64,000 nt of DNA from Xylocopa sonorina. Taxonomy: Eukaryota > Arthropoda > Insecta > Hymenoptera > Apidae. Shown here piece by piece: positions 37,501 through 51,989 of the stretch. Location of the stretch: positions 1 to 64,000 of the forward strand of contig NW_027490152.1 in assembly GCF_050948175.1 (NCBI RefSeq), written 5' to 3'. Within the stretch, counting starts at the first letter, position 1. Each line of letters begins with the position of its first letter. The position numbers and the translations under genes were made by a program. A model generated the notes under the pieces. The model saw only the letters and a list, made by a program, of their open reading frames with translations. It did not search any database and was not told the DNA's origin.

Positions 37501-37839
37501 TCGCATCTCATTTCTATGTTTCGTGATAAGATATAATATTCATTGCGAAGTGTCATGAATACCGCGTATACACTTCAAAAGAATGTAAATGCGACTCATC
37601 CGTGCTAGGAAATAGCGTATGCAGATGTCTACGTGTCGTAACAATAGAGGTCTAATGTTTCTTAAAACGAGATATTGTATCTCATTTCGATGCTTCATCA
37701 TAAGATGTAATATTCATTGCGATGTGTCATGTATACCTCGTATTCACTTCAAAAGAATGTAAATGCGACACTTCCTTGCTAGGAAATAGCGTTTGCAGAT
37801 GTCCACGTATCGTAACAATAGAGTTCTAATGCCTCTTAA

Positions 37840-40800
37840 ATCGCGATATCGCATCTCATTTCTATGTGTCGTTATAAGATATAATATTCATTGCGAAGTG
37901 TCACGAATACCGCGTATACACTTCAAAAGAATGTAAATGCGACACATCCGTGCTAGGAAATAGCGTATGCAGATGTCTACGTGTCGAAACAATAGAGGTC
38001 TAATGTTTCTTAAAACGAGATATCGCATCTCATTTCTGTGTTTCGTGATAAGATATAGTATTCATTGCGTAGTGTCATGTATACCTCGTATTCACTTCAA
38101 AAGTATGTAAATGCGACACTTCAATTCTAGGAAATAGCGTTTGCAGATGTCCACGTATCGTAACAATAGAGTTCTAATGCCTCTTAAACCGCGATATCGC
38201 ATCTTATTTCTATGTTTCGTGATAAGATACAGTATTCATTGCGAAGTGTCATGAATACCGCGTATACACTTCAAAAGAATGTAAATGCGACACATCCGTG
38301 CTAGGAAATAGCGTATGCAGATGTCTACGTGTCGTAACAATAGAGGTATAACGTTTCTTAAAACGAGATATCGTATCTCATTTCTATGTTTCGTGACAAG
38401 ATATAATATTCAATGCGAAATGTCATGTATACCTCGTATTCACTTCAAAAGTATGTAAATGCGACACTTCAATGCTAGGAAATAGCGTTTGCAGATGTCC
38501 ACGTATCGTAGCAATAGAGTTCTAATGCCTCTTAAATCGCGATATCGCATCTCATTTCTATGTTTCGTGATAAGATATAATATTCATTGCGAAGTGTCAT
38601 GTATACCTCGTATTCACTTCAAAAGAATGTAAATGCGACACTTCCTTGCTAGGAAATAGCGTATGCAGATGTCTACGTGTCGTAACAATAGAGGTATAAT
38701 GTTTCTTAAAACGAGATATCGTATCTCATTTCTATGTTTCGTGACAAGATATAATATTCATTGCGAAATGTCATGTATACCTCGTATTCACTTCAAAAGT
38801 ATGTAACTGCGACACTTCAATGCTAGGAAATAGCGTTTGCAGATGTCCACGTATCGTAGCAATAGAGTTCTAATGCCTCTTAAATCGCGATATCGCATCT
38901 CATTTCTATGTTTCGTGATAAGATATAATATTCATTGCGAAGTGTCATGTATACCTCGTATTCACTTCAAAAGAATGTAAATGCGACACTTCCTTGCTAG
39001 GAAATAGCGTATGCAGACGTCTACGTGTCGTAACAATAGAGGTATAATGTTTCTTAAAACGAGATATCGTATCTCATTTCTATGTTTCGTGACAAGATAT
39101 AATATTCATTGCGAAATGTCATGTATACCTCGTATTCACTTCAAAAGTATGTAAATGCGACACATCAATGCTAGGAAATAGCGTTTGCAGATGTCCACGT
39201 ATCGTAGCAATAGAGTACTAATGCCTCTTAAATCGCGATATCGCATCTCATTTCTATGTTTCGTGATAAGATATAGTATTCATTGCGAAGTGTCATGAAT
39301 ACCGCGTATACACTTCAAAAGAATGTAAGTGCGACACATCCGTGCTAGGAAATAGCGTATGCAGATGTCTACGTGTCGTAACAATAGAGGTATAATGTTT
39401 CTTAAAACGAGATATCGTATCTCATTTCGATGCTTCATCATAAGATGTAATATTCATTGCGATGTGTCATGTATACCTCGTATTCACTTCAAAAGAATGT
39501 AAATGCGACACTTCCTTGCTAGGAAATAGCGTTTGCAGATGTCCACGTATCGTAACAATAGAGTTCTAATGCCTCTTAAATCGCGATATCGCATCTCATT
39601 TCTATGTTTCGTGATAAGATATAATATTCATTGCGAAATGTCATGTATACCTCGTATTCACTTCAAAAGTATGTAAATGCGACACTTCAATGCTAGGAAG
39701 TAGCGTTTGCAGATGTCCACGTATCGTAGCAATAGAGTTCTAATGCCTCTTAAATCGCGATATCGCATCTCATTTCTATGTTTCGTGATAAGATATAATA
39801 TTCATTGCGAAGTGTCATGAATACCTCGTATACACTTCAAAAGAATGTAAATGCGACACGTCCGTGCTAGGAAATAGCGTATGCAGATGTCTACGTGTCG
39901 TAACAATAGAGGTCTAATGTTTCTTAAAACGAGATATCGTATCTCATTTCGATGCTTCATCATAAGATGTAATATTCATTGCGATGTGTCATGTTTACCT
40001 CGTATTCACTTCAAAAGAATGTAAATGCGACACTTCAATGCTAGGAAATAGCGTTTGCAGATGTCCACGTATCGTAACAATAGAGTTCTAATGCCTCTTA
40101 AACCGCGATATCGCATCTTATTTCTATGTTTCGTGATAAGATATAGTATTCATTGCGAAGTGTCATGATTACCGCGTATACACTTCAAAAGAATGTAAAT
40201 GCGACACATCCGTGCTAGGAAATAGCGTATGCAGATGTCTACGTGTCGTAACAATTGAGGTCTAATGTTTCTTAAAACGAGATATTGTATCTCATTTCGA
40301 CGCTTCATCATAAGATGTAATATTCATTGCCATGTGTCATGTATACCTCGTATTCACTTCAAAAGAATGTAAATGCGACACTTCAATGCTAGGAAATAGC
40401 GTTTGCAGATGTCCACGTATCGTAGCAATAGAGTTCTAATGCCTCTTAAATCGCGATATCGCATCTCATTTCTATGTTTCGTGATAAGATATAATATTCA
40501 TTGCGAAGTGTCATGTATACCTCGTATTCACTTCAAAAGAATGTAAATGCGACACTTCCTTGCTAGGAAATAGCGTATGCAGATGTCTACGTGTCGTAAC
40601 AATAGAGGTATAATGTTTCTTAAAACGAGATATCGTATCTCATTTCTATGTTTCGTGACAAGATATAATATTCATTGCGAAATGTCATGTATACCTCGTA
40701 TTCACTTCAAAAGTATGTAAATGCGACACTTCAATGCTAGGAAATAGCGTTTGCAGATGTCCACGTATCGTAGCAATAGAGTTCTAATGCCTCTTAAATC

Positions 40801-43800
40801 GCGATATCGCATCTCATTTCTATGTTTCGTGATAAGATATAGTATTCATTGCGAAGTGTCATGAATACCGCGTATACACTTCAAAAGAATGTAAATGCGA
40901 CACATCCGTGCTAGGAAATAGCGTATGCAGATGGCTACGTGTCGTAACAATAGAGGTCTAATGTTTCTTAAAACGAGATATTGTATCTCATTTCGACGCT
41001 TCATCATAAGATGTAATATTCATTGCCATGTGTCATGTATACCTCGTATTCACTTCAAAAGAATGTAAATGCGACACTTCCTTGCTAGGAAATAGCGTTT
41101 GCAGATGTCCACGTATCGTAACAGTAGAGTTCTAATGCCCCTTAATTCGCGATATCGCATCTCATTTCTATGTTTCGTGATAAGATATAATATTCATTGC
41201 GAAGTGTCACGAATACCGCGTATACACTTCAAAAGAATGTAAATGCGTCACATCCGTGCTAGGAAATAGCGTATGCAGATGTCTACGTGTCGTAACAATA
41301 GAGGTATAATGATTCTTAAAACGAGATATCGTATCTCATTTCTATGTTTCGTGATAAGAAATAATATTCATTGCGAAATGTCATGTATACCTCGTATTCA
41401 CTTCAAAACTATGTAAATGCGACACGTCCGTGCTAGGAAATAGCGTATGCAGATGTCTACGTGTCGTAACAATAGAGGTCTAATGTTTCTTAAAACGAGA
41501 TATCGTATCTCATTTCTATGTTTCGTGACAAGATATAATATTCATTGCGAAATGTCATGTATACCTCGTATTCACTTCAAAAGTATGTAAATGCGACACT
41601 TCAATGCTAGGAAATAGCGTTGGCAGATGTCCACGTATCGTAGCAATAGAGTTCTAATGCCTCTTAAATCGCGATATCGCATCTCATTTCTATGTTTCGT
41701 TATAAGATATAATATTCATTGCGAAGTGTCACGAATACCGCGTATACACTTCAAAAGAATGTAAGTGCGACACATCCGTGCTAGGAAATAGCGTATGCAG
41801 ATGTCTACGTGTCGAAACAATAGAGATCTAATGTTTCTTAAAACGAGATATCGCATCTCATTTCTGTGTTTCGTGATAAGATATAGTATTCATTGCGTAG
41901 TGTCATGTATACCTCGTATTCACTTCAAAAGTATGTAAATGCGACACTTCAATGCTAGGAAATAGCGTTTGCAGATGTCCACGTATCGTAGCAATAGAGT
42001 TCTAATGCCTCTTAAATCGCGATATCGTATCTCATTTCTATGTTTCGTGACAAGATATAATATTCATTGCGAAATGTCATGTATACCGCGTATACACTTC
42101 AAAAGAATGTAAATGCGACACATCCGTGCTAGGAAATAGCGTATGCAGATGTCTACGTGTCGTAACAATAGAGGTCTAATGTTTCTTAAAACGAGATATC
42201 GTATCTCATTTCTATGTTTCGTGACAAGATATAATATTCATTGCGAAATGTCATGTATACCTCGTATTCACTTCAAAAGTATGTAAATGCGACACTTCAA
42301 TGCTAGGAAATAGCGTTGGCAGATGTCCACGTATCGTAGCAATAGAGTTCTAATGCCTCTTAAATCGCGATATCGCATCTCATTTCTATGTTTCGTTATA
42401 AGATATAATATTCATTGCGAAGTGTCACGAATACCGCGTATACACTTCAAAAGAATGTAAGTGCGACACATCCGTGCTAGGAAATAGCGTATGCAGATGT
42501 CTACGTGTCGAAACAATAGAGATCTAATGTTTCTTAAAACGAGATATCGCATCTCATTTCTGTGTTTCGTGATAAGATATAGTATTCATTGCGTAGTGTC
42601 ATGTATACCTCGTATTCACTTCAAAAGTATGTAAATGCGACACTTCAATTCTAGGAAATAGCGTTTGCAGATGTCCACGTATCGTAACAATAGAGTTCTA
42701 ATGCCTCTTAAACCGCGATATCGCATCTTATTTCTATGTTTCGTGATAAGATATAGTATTCATTGCGAAGTGTCATGAATACCGCGTATACACTTCAAAA
42801 GAATGTAAATGCGACACATCCGTGCTAGGAAATAGCGTATGCAGATGTCTACGTGTCGTAACAATAGAGGTATAATGTTTCTTAAAACGAGATATCGTAT
42901 CTCATTTCTATGTTTCGTGACAAGATATAATATTCAATGCGAAATGTCATGTATACCTCGTATTCACTTCAAAAGTATGTAAATGCGACACTTCAATGCT
43001 AGGAAATAGCGTTTGCAGATGTCCACGTATCGTAGCAATAGAGTTCTAATGCCTCTTAAATCGCGATATCGCATCTCATTTCTATGTTTCGTGATAAGAT
43101 ATAATATTCATTGCGAAGTGTCATGTATACCTCGTATTCACTTCAAAAGAATGTAAATGCGACACTTCCTTGCTAGGAAATAGCGTATGCAGATGTCTAC
43201 GTGTCGTAACAATAGAGGTATAATGTTTCTTAAAACGAGATATCGTATCTCATTTCTATGTTTCGTGACAAGATATAATATTCATTGCGAAATGTCATGT
43301 ATACCTCGTATTCACTTCAAAAGTATGTAAATGCGACACTTCAATGCTAGGAAATAGCGTTTGCAGATGTCCACGTATCGTAGCAATAGAGTTCTAATGC
43401 CTCTTAAATCGCGATATCGCATCTCATTTCTATGTTTCGTGATAAGATATAATATTCATTGCGAAGTGTCATGTATACCTCGTATTCACTTCAAAAGAAT
43501 GTAAATGCGACACTTCCTTGCTAGGAAATAGCGTATGCAGATGTCTACGTGTCGTAACAATAGAGGTATAATGTTTCTTAAAACGAGATATCGTATCTCA
43601 TTTCTATGTTTCGTGACAAGATATAATATTCATTGCGAAATGTCATGTATACCTCGTATTCACTTCAAAAGTATGTAAATGCGACACATCAATGCTAGGA
43701 AATAGCGTTTGCAGATGTCCACGTATCGTAGCAATAGAGTACTAATGCCTCTTAAATCGCGATATCGCATCTCATTTCTATGTTTCGTGATAAGATATAG

Positions 43801-45039
43801 TATTCATTGCGATGTGTCATGAATACCGCGTATACACTTCAAAAGAATGTAAGTGCGACACATCCGTGCTAGGAAATAGCGTATGCAGATGTCTACGTGT
43901 CGTAACAATAGAGGTATAATGTTTCTTAAAACGAGATATCGTATCTCATTTCGATGCTTCATCATAAGATGTAATATTCATTGCGATGTGTCATGTATAC
44001 CTCGTATTCACTTCAAAAGAATGTAAATGCGACACTTCCTTGCTAGGAAATAGCGTTTGCAGATGTCCACGTATCGTAACAATAGAGTTCTAATGCCTCA
44101 TAAATCGCGATATCGCATCTCATTTCTATGTTTCGTGATAAGATATAATATTCATTGCGAAATGTCATGTATACCTCGTATTCACTTCAAAAGTATGTAA
44201 ATGCGACACTTCAATGCTAGGAAATAGCGTTTGCAGATGTCCACGTATCGTAGCAATAGAGTTCTAATGCCTCTTAAATCGCGATATCGCATCTCATTTC
44301 TATGTTTCGTGATAAGATATAATATTCATTGCGAAGTGTCATGAATACCTCGTATACACTTCAAAAGAATGTAAATGCGACACGTCCGTGCTAGGAAATA
44401 GCGTATGCAGATGTCTACGTGTCGTAACAATAGAGGTCTAATGTTTCTTAAAACGAGATATCGTATCTCATTTCGATGCTTCATCATAAGATGTAATATT
44501 CATTGCGATGTGTCATGTTTACCTCGTATTCACTTCAAAAGAATGTAAATGCGACACTTCAATGCTAGGAAATAGCGTTTGCAGATGTCCACGTATCGTA
44601 ACAATAGAGTTCTAATGCCTCTTAAACCGCGATATCGCATCTTATTTCTATGTTTCGTGATAAGATATAGTATTCATTGCGAAGTGTCATGATTACCGCG
44701 TATACACTTCAAAAGAATGTAAATGCGACACATCCGTGCTAGGAAATAGCGTATGCAGATGTCTACGTGTCGTAACAATAGAGGTCTAATGTTTCTTAAA
44801 ACGAGATATTGTATCTCATTTCGACGCTTCATCATAAGATGTAATATTCATTGCCATGTGTCATGTGTACCTCGTATTCACTTCAAAAGAATGTAAATGC
44901 GACACTTCAATGCTAGGAAATAGCGTTTGCAGATGTCCACGTATCGTAGCAATAGAGTTCTAATGCCTCTTAAATCGCGATATCGCATCTCATTTCTATG
45001 TTTCGTGATAAGATATAATATTCATTGCGAAGTGCCATG
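37840..45039 (+). repeat. Block repeated at 26 monomers (4,524 bp)
   Basis: About 37,840-40,515 matches 42,364-45,039 at an offset of 4,524 bp. Pairs of private variants: CTTCAATTCTAGG (38,120 and 42,644), TTCAATGCG (38,409 and 42,933), GAGTACTAATG (39,215 and 43,739 for GTACTA), CATGATTACCGCG (40,167 and 44,691) and C-type landmarks 39,429/43,953, 39,951/44,475 and 40,299/44,823. Differences include CTATGTGTCG near 37,864 and GAATACCTCG versus neighbours. The match ends near 40,515, where GTCATGTATACC meets GCCATGAATACC. About 2.7 kb duplicated. Confidence 0.83.
41425..42680 (+). repeat. 696-bp four-monomer tandem duplication
   Basis: The private GCGTTGGCAG occurs at 41,617 and 42,313 and AATAGAGATC near 41,822 and 42,518, both 696 bp apart. 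The match covers roughly 41,425-41,985 against 42,121-42,681 with very few differences. The second copy ends in CTTCAATTCTAGG and the first in CTTCAATGCTAGG. The same variants reappear 19.3 and 18.6 kb away near 60,930. Confidence 0.82.
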
Positions 45040-45399
45040 AATACCGCGTATTCACTTCAAAAGAATGTAAATGCGACACTTCCTTGCTAGGAAATAGCGT
45101 TTGCAGATGTCCACGTATCGTAACAATAGAGTTCTAATGCCTCTTAAACCGCGATATCGCATCTTATTTCTATGTTTCGTGATAAGATATAGTATTCATT
45201 GCGAAGTGTCATGAATACCGCGTATACACTTCAAAAGAATGTAAATGCGACACATCCGTGCTAGGAAATAGCGTATGCAGATGTCTACGTGTCGTAACAA
45301 TAGAGGTATAATGTTTCTTAAAACGAGATATCGTATCTCATTTCTATGTTTCGTGACAAGATATAATATTCATTGCGAAATGTCATGTCTACCTCGTAT

Positions 45400-48300
45400 T
45401 CACTTCAAAAGTATGTAAATGCGACACTTCAATGCTAGGAAATAGCGTTTGCAGATGTCCACGTATCGTAGCAATAGAGTTCTAATGCCTCTTAAATCGC
45501 GATATCGAATCTCATTTCTATGTTTCGTGATAAGATATAATATTCATTGCGAAGTGTCATGTATACCTCGTATTCACTTCAAAAGAATGTAAATGCGACA
45601 CTTCCTTGCTAGGAAATAGCGTATGCAGATGTCTACGTGTCGTAACAATAGAGGTATAATGTTTCTTAAAACGAGATATCGTATCTCATTTCTATGTTTC
45701 GTGACAAGATATAATATTCAATGCGAAATGTCATGTATACCTCGTATTCACTTCAAAAGTATGTAAATGCGACACTTCAATGCTAGGAAATAGCGTTTGC
45801 AGATGTCCACGTATCGTAGCAATAGAGTTCTAATGCCTCTTAAATCGCGATATCGCATCTCATTTCTATGTTTCGTGATAAGATATAATATTCATTGCGA
45901 AGTGTCATGTATACCTCGTATTCACTTCAAAAGAATGTAAATGCGACACTTCCTTGCTAGGAAATAGCGTTTGCAGATGTCTACGTGTCGTAACAATAGA
46001 GGTATAATGTTTCTTAAAACGAGATATCGTATCTCATTTCTATGTTTCGTGACAAGATATAATATTCATTGCGAAATGTCATGTATACCTCGCATTCACT
46101 TCAAAAGTATGTAAATGCGACACTTCAATGCTAGGAAATAGCGTTTGCAGATGTCCACGTATCGTAGCAATAGAGTTCTAATGCCTCTTAAATCGCGATA
46201 TCGCATCTCATTTCTATGTTTCGTGATAAGATATAGTATTCATTGCGAAGTGTCATGAATACCGCGTATACACTTCAAAAGAATGTAAATGCGACACATC
46301 CGTGCTAGGAAATAGCGTATGCAGATGTCTACGTGTCGTAACAATAGAGGTCTAATGTTTCTTAAAACGAGATATCGTATATCATTTCGATGCTTCATCA
46401 TAAGATGTAATATTCATTGCGATGTGTCATGTATACCTCGTATTCACTTCAAAAGAATGTAAATGCGACACTTCCTTGCTAGGAAATAGCGTTTGCAGAT
46501 GTCCACGTATCGTAACAATAGAGTTCTAATGCCTCTTAAATCGCGATATCGCATCTCATTTCTATGTTTCGTTATAACATATACTATTCATTGCGAAGTG
46601 TCATGAATACCGCGTATACACTTCAAAAGAATGTAAATGCGACACATCCGTGCTAGGAAATAGCGTATGCAGATGTCTACGTGTCGTAACAATAGAGGTA
46701 TAATGTTTCTTAAAACGAGATATCGTATCTCATTTCTATGTTTCGTGACAAGATATAATATTCAATGCGAAATGTCATGTATACCTCGTATTCACTTCAA
46801 AAGTATGTAAATGCGACACTTCAATGCTAGGAAATAGCGTTTGCAGATGTCCACGTATCGTAGCAATAGAGTTCTAATGCCTCTTAAATCGCGATATCGC
46901 ATCTCATTTCTATGTTTCGTGATAAGATATAATATTCATTGCGAAGTGTCATGTATACCTCGTATTCACTTCAAAAGAATGTAAATGCGACACTTCCTTG
47001 CTAGGAAATAGCGTATGCAGATGTCTACGTGTCGTAACAATAGAGGTATAATGTTTCTTAAAACGAGATATCGTATCTCATTTCTATGTTTCGTGACAAG
47101 ATATAATATTCATTGCGAAATGTCATGTATACCTCGTATTCACTTCAAAAGTATGTAAATGCGACACTTCAATGCTAGGAAATATCGTTTGCAGATGTCC
47201 ACGTATCGTAGCAATAGAGTTCTAATGCCTCTTAAATCGCGATATCGCATCTCATTTCTATGTTTCGTGATAAGATATAATATTCATTGCGAAGTGTCAT
47301 GTATACCTCGTATTCACTTCAAAAGAATGTAAATGCGACACTTCCTTGCTAGGAAATAGCGTATGCAGATGTCTACGTGTCGTAACAATAGAGGTATAAT
47401 GTTTCTTAAAACGAGATATCGTATCTCATTTCTATGTTTCGTGACAAGATATAATATTCATTGCGAAATGTCATGTATACCTCGTATTCACTTCAAAAGT
47501 ATGTAAATGCGACACATCAATGCTAGGAAATAGCGTTTGCAGATGTCCACGTATCGTAGCAATAGAGTACTAATGCCTCTTAAATCGCGATATCGCATCT
47601 CATTTCTATGTTTCGTGATAAGATATAGTATTCATTGCGAAGTGTCATGAATACCGCGTATACACTTCAAAAGAATGTAAGTGCGACACATCCGTGCTAG
47701 GAAATAGCGTATGCAGATGTCTACGTGTCGTAACAATAGAGGTATAATGTTTCTTAAAACGAGATATCGTATCTCATTTCGATGCTTCATCATAAGATGT
47801 AATATTCATTGCGATGTGTCATGTATACCTCGTATTCACTTCAAAAGAATGTAAATGCGACACTTCCTTGCTAGGAAATAGCGTTTGCAGATGTCCACGT
47901 ATCGTAACAATAGAGTTCTAATGCCTCATAAATCGCGATATCGCATCTCATTTCTATGTTTCGTGATAAGATATAATATTCATTGCGAAATGTCATGTAT
48001 ACCTCGTATTCACTTCAAAAGTATGTAAATGCGACACTTCAATGCTAGGAAATAGCGTTTGCAGATGTCCACGTATCGTAGCAATAGAGTTCTAATGCCT
48101 CTTAAATCGCGATATCGCATCTCATTTCTATGTTTCGTGATAAGATATAATATTCATTGCGAAGTGTCATGAATACCTCGTATACACTTCAAAAGAATGT
48201 AAATGCGACACGTCCGTGCTAGGAAATAGCGTATGCAGATGTCTACGTGTCGTAACAATAGAGGTCTAATGTTTCTTAAAACGAGATATCGTATCTCATT

Positions 48301-51295
48301 TCGATGCTTCATCATAAGATGTAATATTCATTGCGATGTGTCATGTTTACCTCGTATTCACTTCAAAAGAATGTAAATGCGACACTTCAATGCTAGGAAA
48401 TAGCGTTTGCAGATGTCCACGTATCGTAACAATAGAGTTCTAATGCCTCTTAAACCGCGATATCGCATCTTATTTCTATGTTTCGTGATAAGATATAGTA
48501 TTCATTGCGAAGTGTCATGATTACCGCGTATACACTTCAAAAGAATGTAAATGCGACACATCCGTGCTAGGAAATAGCGTATGCAGATGTCTACGTGTCG
48601 TAACAATAGAGGTCTAATGTTTCTTAAAACGAGATATTGTATCTCATTTCGACGCTTCATCATAAGATGTAATATTCATTGCCATGTGTCATGTGTACCT
48701 CGTATTCACTTCAAAAGAATGTAAATGCGACACTTCAATGCTAGGAAATAGCGTTTGCAGATGTCCACGTATCGTAGCAATAGAGTTCTAATGCCTCTTA
48801 AATCGCGATATCGCATCTCATTTCTATGTTTCGTGATAAGATATAATATTCATTGCGAAGTGTCATGTATACCTCGTATTCACTTCAAAAGAATGTAAAT
48901 GCGACACTTCCTTGCTAGGAAATAGCGTATGCAGATGTCTACGTGTCGTAACAATAGAGGTATAATGTTTCTTAAAACGAGATATCGTATCTCATTTCTA
49001 TGTTTCGTGACAAGATATAATATTCAATGCGAAATGTCATGTATACCTCGTATTCACTTCAAAAGTATGTAAATGCGACACTTCAATGCTAGGAAATAGC
49101 GTTTGCAGATGTCCACGTATCGTAGCAATAGAGTTCTAATGCCTCTTAAATCGCGATATCGCATCTCATTTCTATGTTTCGTGATAAGATATAATATTCA
49201 TTGCGAAGTGTCATGTATACCTCGTATTCACTTCAAAAGAATGTAAATGCGACACTTCCTTGCTAGGAAATAGCGTATGCAGATGTCTACGTGTCGTAAC
49301 AATAGAGGTATAATGTTTCTTAAAACGAGATATCGTATCTCATTTCTATGTTTCGTGACAAGATATAATATTCATTGCGAAATGTCATGTATACCTCGTA
49401 TTCACTTCAAAAGTATGTAAATGCGACACTTCAATGCTAGGAAATAGCGTTTGCAGATGTCCACGTATCGTAGCAATAGAGTTCTAATGCCTCTTAAATC
49501 GCGATATCGCATCTCATTTCTATGTTTCGTGATAAGATATAGTATTCATTGCGAAGTGTCATGAATACCGCGTATACACTTCAAAAGAATGTAAATGCGA
49601 CACATCCGTGCTAGGAAATAGCGTATGCAGATGTCTACGTGTCGTAACAATAGAGGTCTAATGTTTCTTAAAACGAGATATCGTATATCATTTCGATGCT
49701 TCATCATAAGATGTAATATTCATTGCGATGTGTCATGTATACCTCGTATTCACTTCAAAAGAATGTAAATGCGACACTTCCTTGCTAGGAAATAGCGTTT
49801 GCAGATGTCCACGTATCGTAACAATAGAGTTCTAATGCCTCTTAAATCGCGATATCGCATCTCATTTCTATGTTTCGTTATAACATATACTATTCATTGC
49901 GAAGTGTCATGAATACCGCGTATACACTTCAAAAGAATGTAAATGCGACACATCCGTGCTAGGAAATAGCGTATGCAGATGTCTACGTGTCGTAACAATA
50001 GAGGTATAATGTTTCTTAAAACGAGATATCGTATCTCATTTCTATGTTTCGTGACAAGATATAATATTCAATGCGAAATGTCATGTATACCTCGTATTCA
50101 CTTCAAAAGTATGTAAATGCGACACTTCAATGCTAGGAAATAGCGTTTGCAGATGTCCACGTATCGTAGCAATAGAGTTCTAATGCCTCTTAAATCGCGA
50201 TATCGCATCTCATTTCTATGTTTCGTGATAAGATATAATATTCATTGCGAAGTGTCATGTATACCTCGTATTCACTTCAAAAGAATGTAAATGCGACACT
50301 TCCTTGCTAGGAAATAGCGTATGCAGATGTCTACGTGTCGTAACAATAGAGGTATAATGTTTCTTAAAACGAGATATCGTATCTCATTTCTATGTTTCGT
50401 GACAAGATATAATATTCATTGCGAAATGTCATGTATACCTCGTATTCACTTCAAAAGTATGTAAATGCGACACTTCAATGCTAGGAAATAGCGTTTGCAG
50501 ATGTCCACGTATCGTAGCAATAGAGTTCTAATGCCTCTTAAATCGCGAAATCGCATCTCATTTCTATGTTTCGTGATAAGATATAATATTCATTGCGAAG
50601 TGTCATGTATACCTCGTATTCACTTCAAAAGAATGTAAATGCGACACTTCCTTGCTAGGAAATAGCGTATGCAGATGTCTACGTGTCGTAACAATAGAGG
50701 TATAATGTTTCTTAAAACGAGATATCGTATCTCATTTCTATGTTTCGTGACAAGATATAATATTCATTGCGAAATGTCATGTATACCTCGTATTCACTTC
50801 AAAAGTATGTAAATGCGACACATCAATGCTAGGAAATAGCGTTTGCAGATGTCCACGTATCGTAGCAATAGAGTACTAATGCCTCTTAAATCGCGATATC
50901 GCATCTCATTTCTATGTTTCGTGATAAGATATAGTATCCATTGCGAAGTGTCATGAATACCGCGTATACACTTCAAAAGAATGTAAGTGCGACACATCCG
51001 TGCTAGGAAATAGCGTATGCAGATGTCTACGTGTCGTAACAATAGAGGTATAATGTTTCTTAAAACGAGATATCGTATCTCATTTCGATGCTTCATCATA
51101 AGATGTAATATTCATTGCGATGTGTCATGTATACCTCGTATTCACTTCAAAAGAATGTAAATGCGACACTTCCTTGCTAGGAAATAGCGTTTGCAGATGT
51201 CCACGTATCGTAACAATAGAGTTCTAATGCCTCATAAATCGCGATATCGCATCTCATTTCTATGTTTCGTGATAAGATATAATATTCATTGCGAA
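45400..51295 (+). repeat. Block repeated at 19 monomers (3,306 bp)
   Basis: About 45,400-47,989 matches 48,706-51,295 at 3,306 bp. Shared private features are GTTATAACATATAC (46,571 and 49,877), GTATATCATTTCG (about 46,377 and 49,683), GACACATCAATG with GTACTAATG (47,567 and 50,873), and CCTCATAAATC. Differences include GATATCGAATCTC near 45,505, AATATCGTTTG near 47,183 and GCGAAATCGC at 50,544. An overlapping relation at 3,828 bp (22 monomers) ties about 42,900-45,000 to 46,730-48,830, so the region is a chain of partly overlapping duplications. Confidence 0.8.
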
Positions 51296-51989
51296 GTGTC
51301 ATGTATACCTCGTATTCACTTCAAAAGAATGTAAATGCGACACTTCCTTGCTAGGAAATAGCGTATGCAGATGTCTACGTGTCGTAACAATAGAGGTATA
51401 ATGTTTCTTAAAACGAGATATCGTATCTCATTTCTATGTTTCGTGACAAGATATAATATTCATTGCGAAATGTCATGTATACCTCGTATTCACTTCAAAA
51501 GTATGTAAATGCGACACATCAATGCTAGGAAATAGCGTTTGCAGATGTCCACGTATCGTAGCAATAGAGTACTAATGCCTCTTAAATCGCGATATCGCAT
51601 CTCATTTCTATGTTTCGTGATAAGATATAGTATTCATTGCGAAGTGTCATGAATACCGCGTATACACTTCAAAAGAATGTAAGTGCGACACATCCGTGCT
51701 AGGAAATAGCGTATGCAGATGTCTACGTGTCGTAACAATAGAGGTATAATGTTTCTTAAAACGAGATATCGTATCTCATTTCGATGCTTCATCATAAGAT
51801 GTAATATTCATTGCGATGTGTCATGTATACCTCGTATTCACTTCAAAAGAATGTAAATGCGACACTTCCTTGCTAGGAAATAGCGTTTGCAGATGTCCAC
51901 GTATCGTAACAATAGAGTTCTAATGCCTCATAAATCGCGATATCGCATCTCATTTCTATGTTTCGTGATAAGATATAATATTCATTGCG
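50555..51989 (+). repeat. 696-bp four-monomer tandem duplication
   Basis: About 50,555-51,293 matches 51,251-51,989 at 696 bp. GTACTA is at 50,873 and 51,569, and the C-type landmark at 51,087 and 51,783. One difference is TAGTATCCATT near 50,936 against TAGTATTCATT. The copies then diverge where GCGAAGTG meets GCGAAATG. It lies at the left edge of the 13-mer run. Confidence 0.82.

Noticed and set aside
50794..51099. A 101-codon open frame on the minus strand, and a 63-codon one at 1,285-1,476
   Set aside because: 174 bp is 58 codons, so one frame runs on from monomer to monomer. The predicted peptide simply repeats the satellite. The frame stays open only where monomers carry TATACACTTC; TATTCACTTC monomers put a TGA in it. 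Most of the array is closed, there is no gene context, and the variants that open it follow HOR history.
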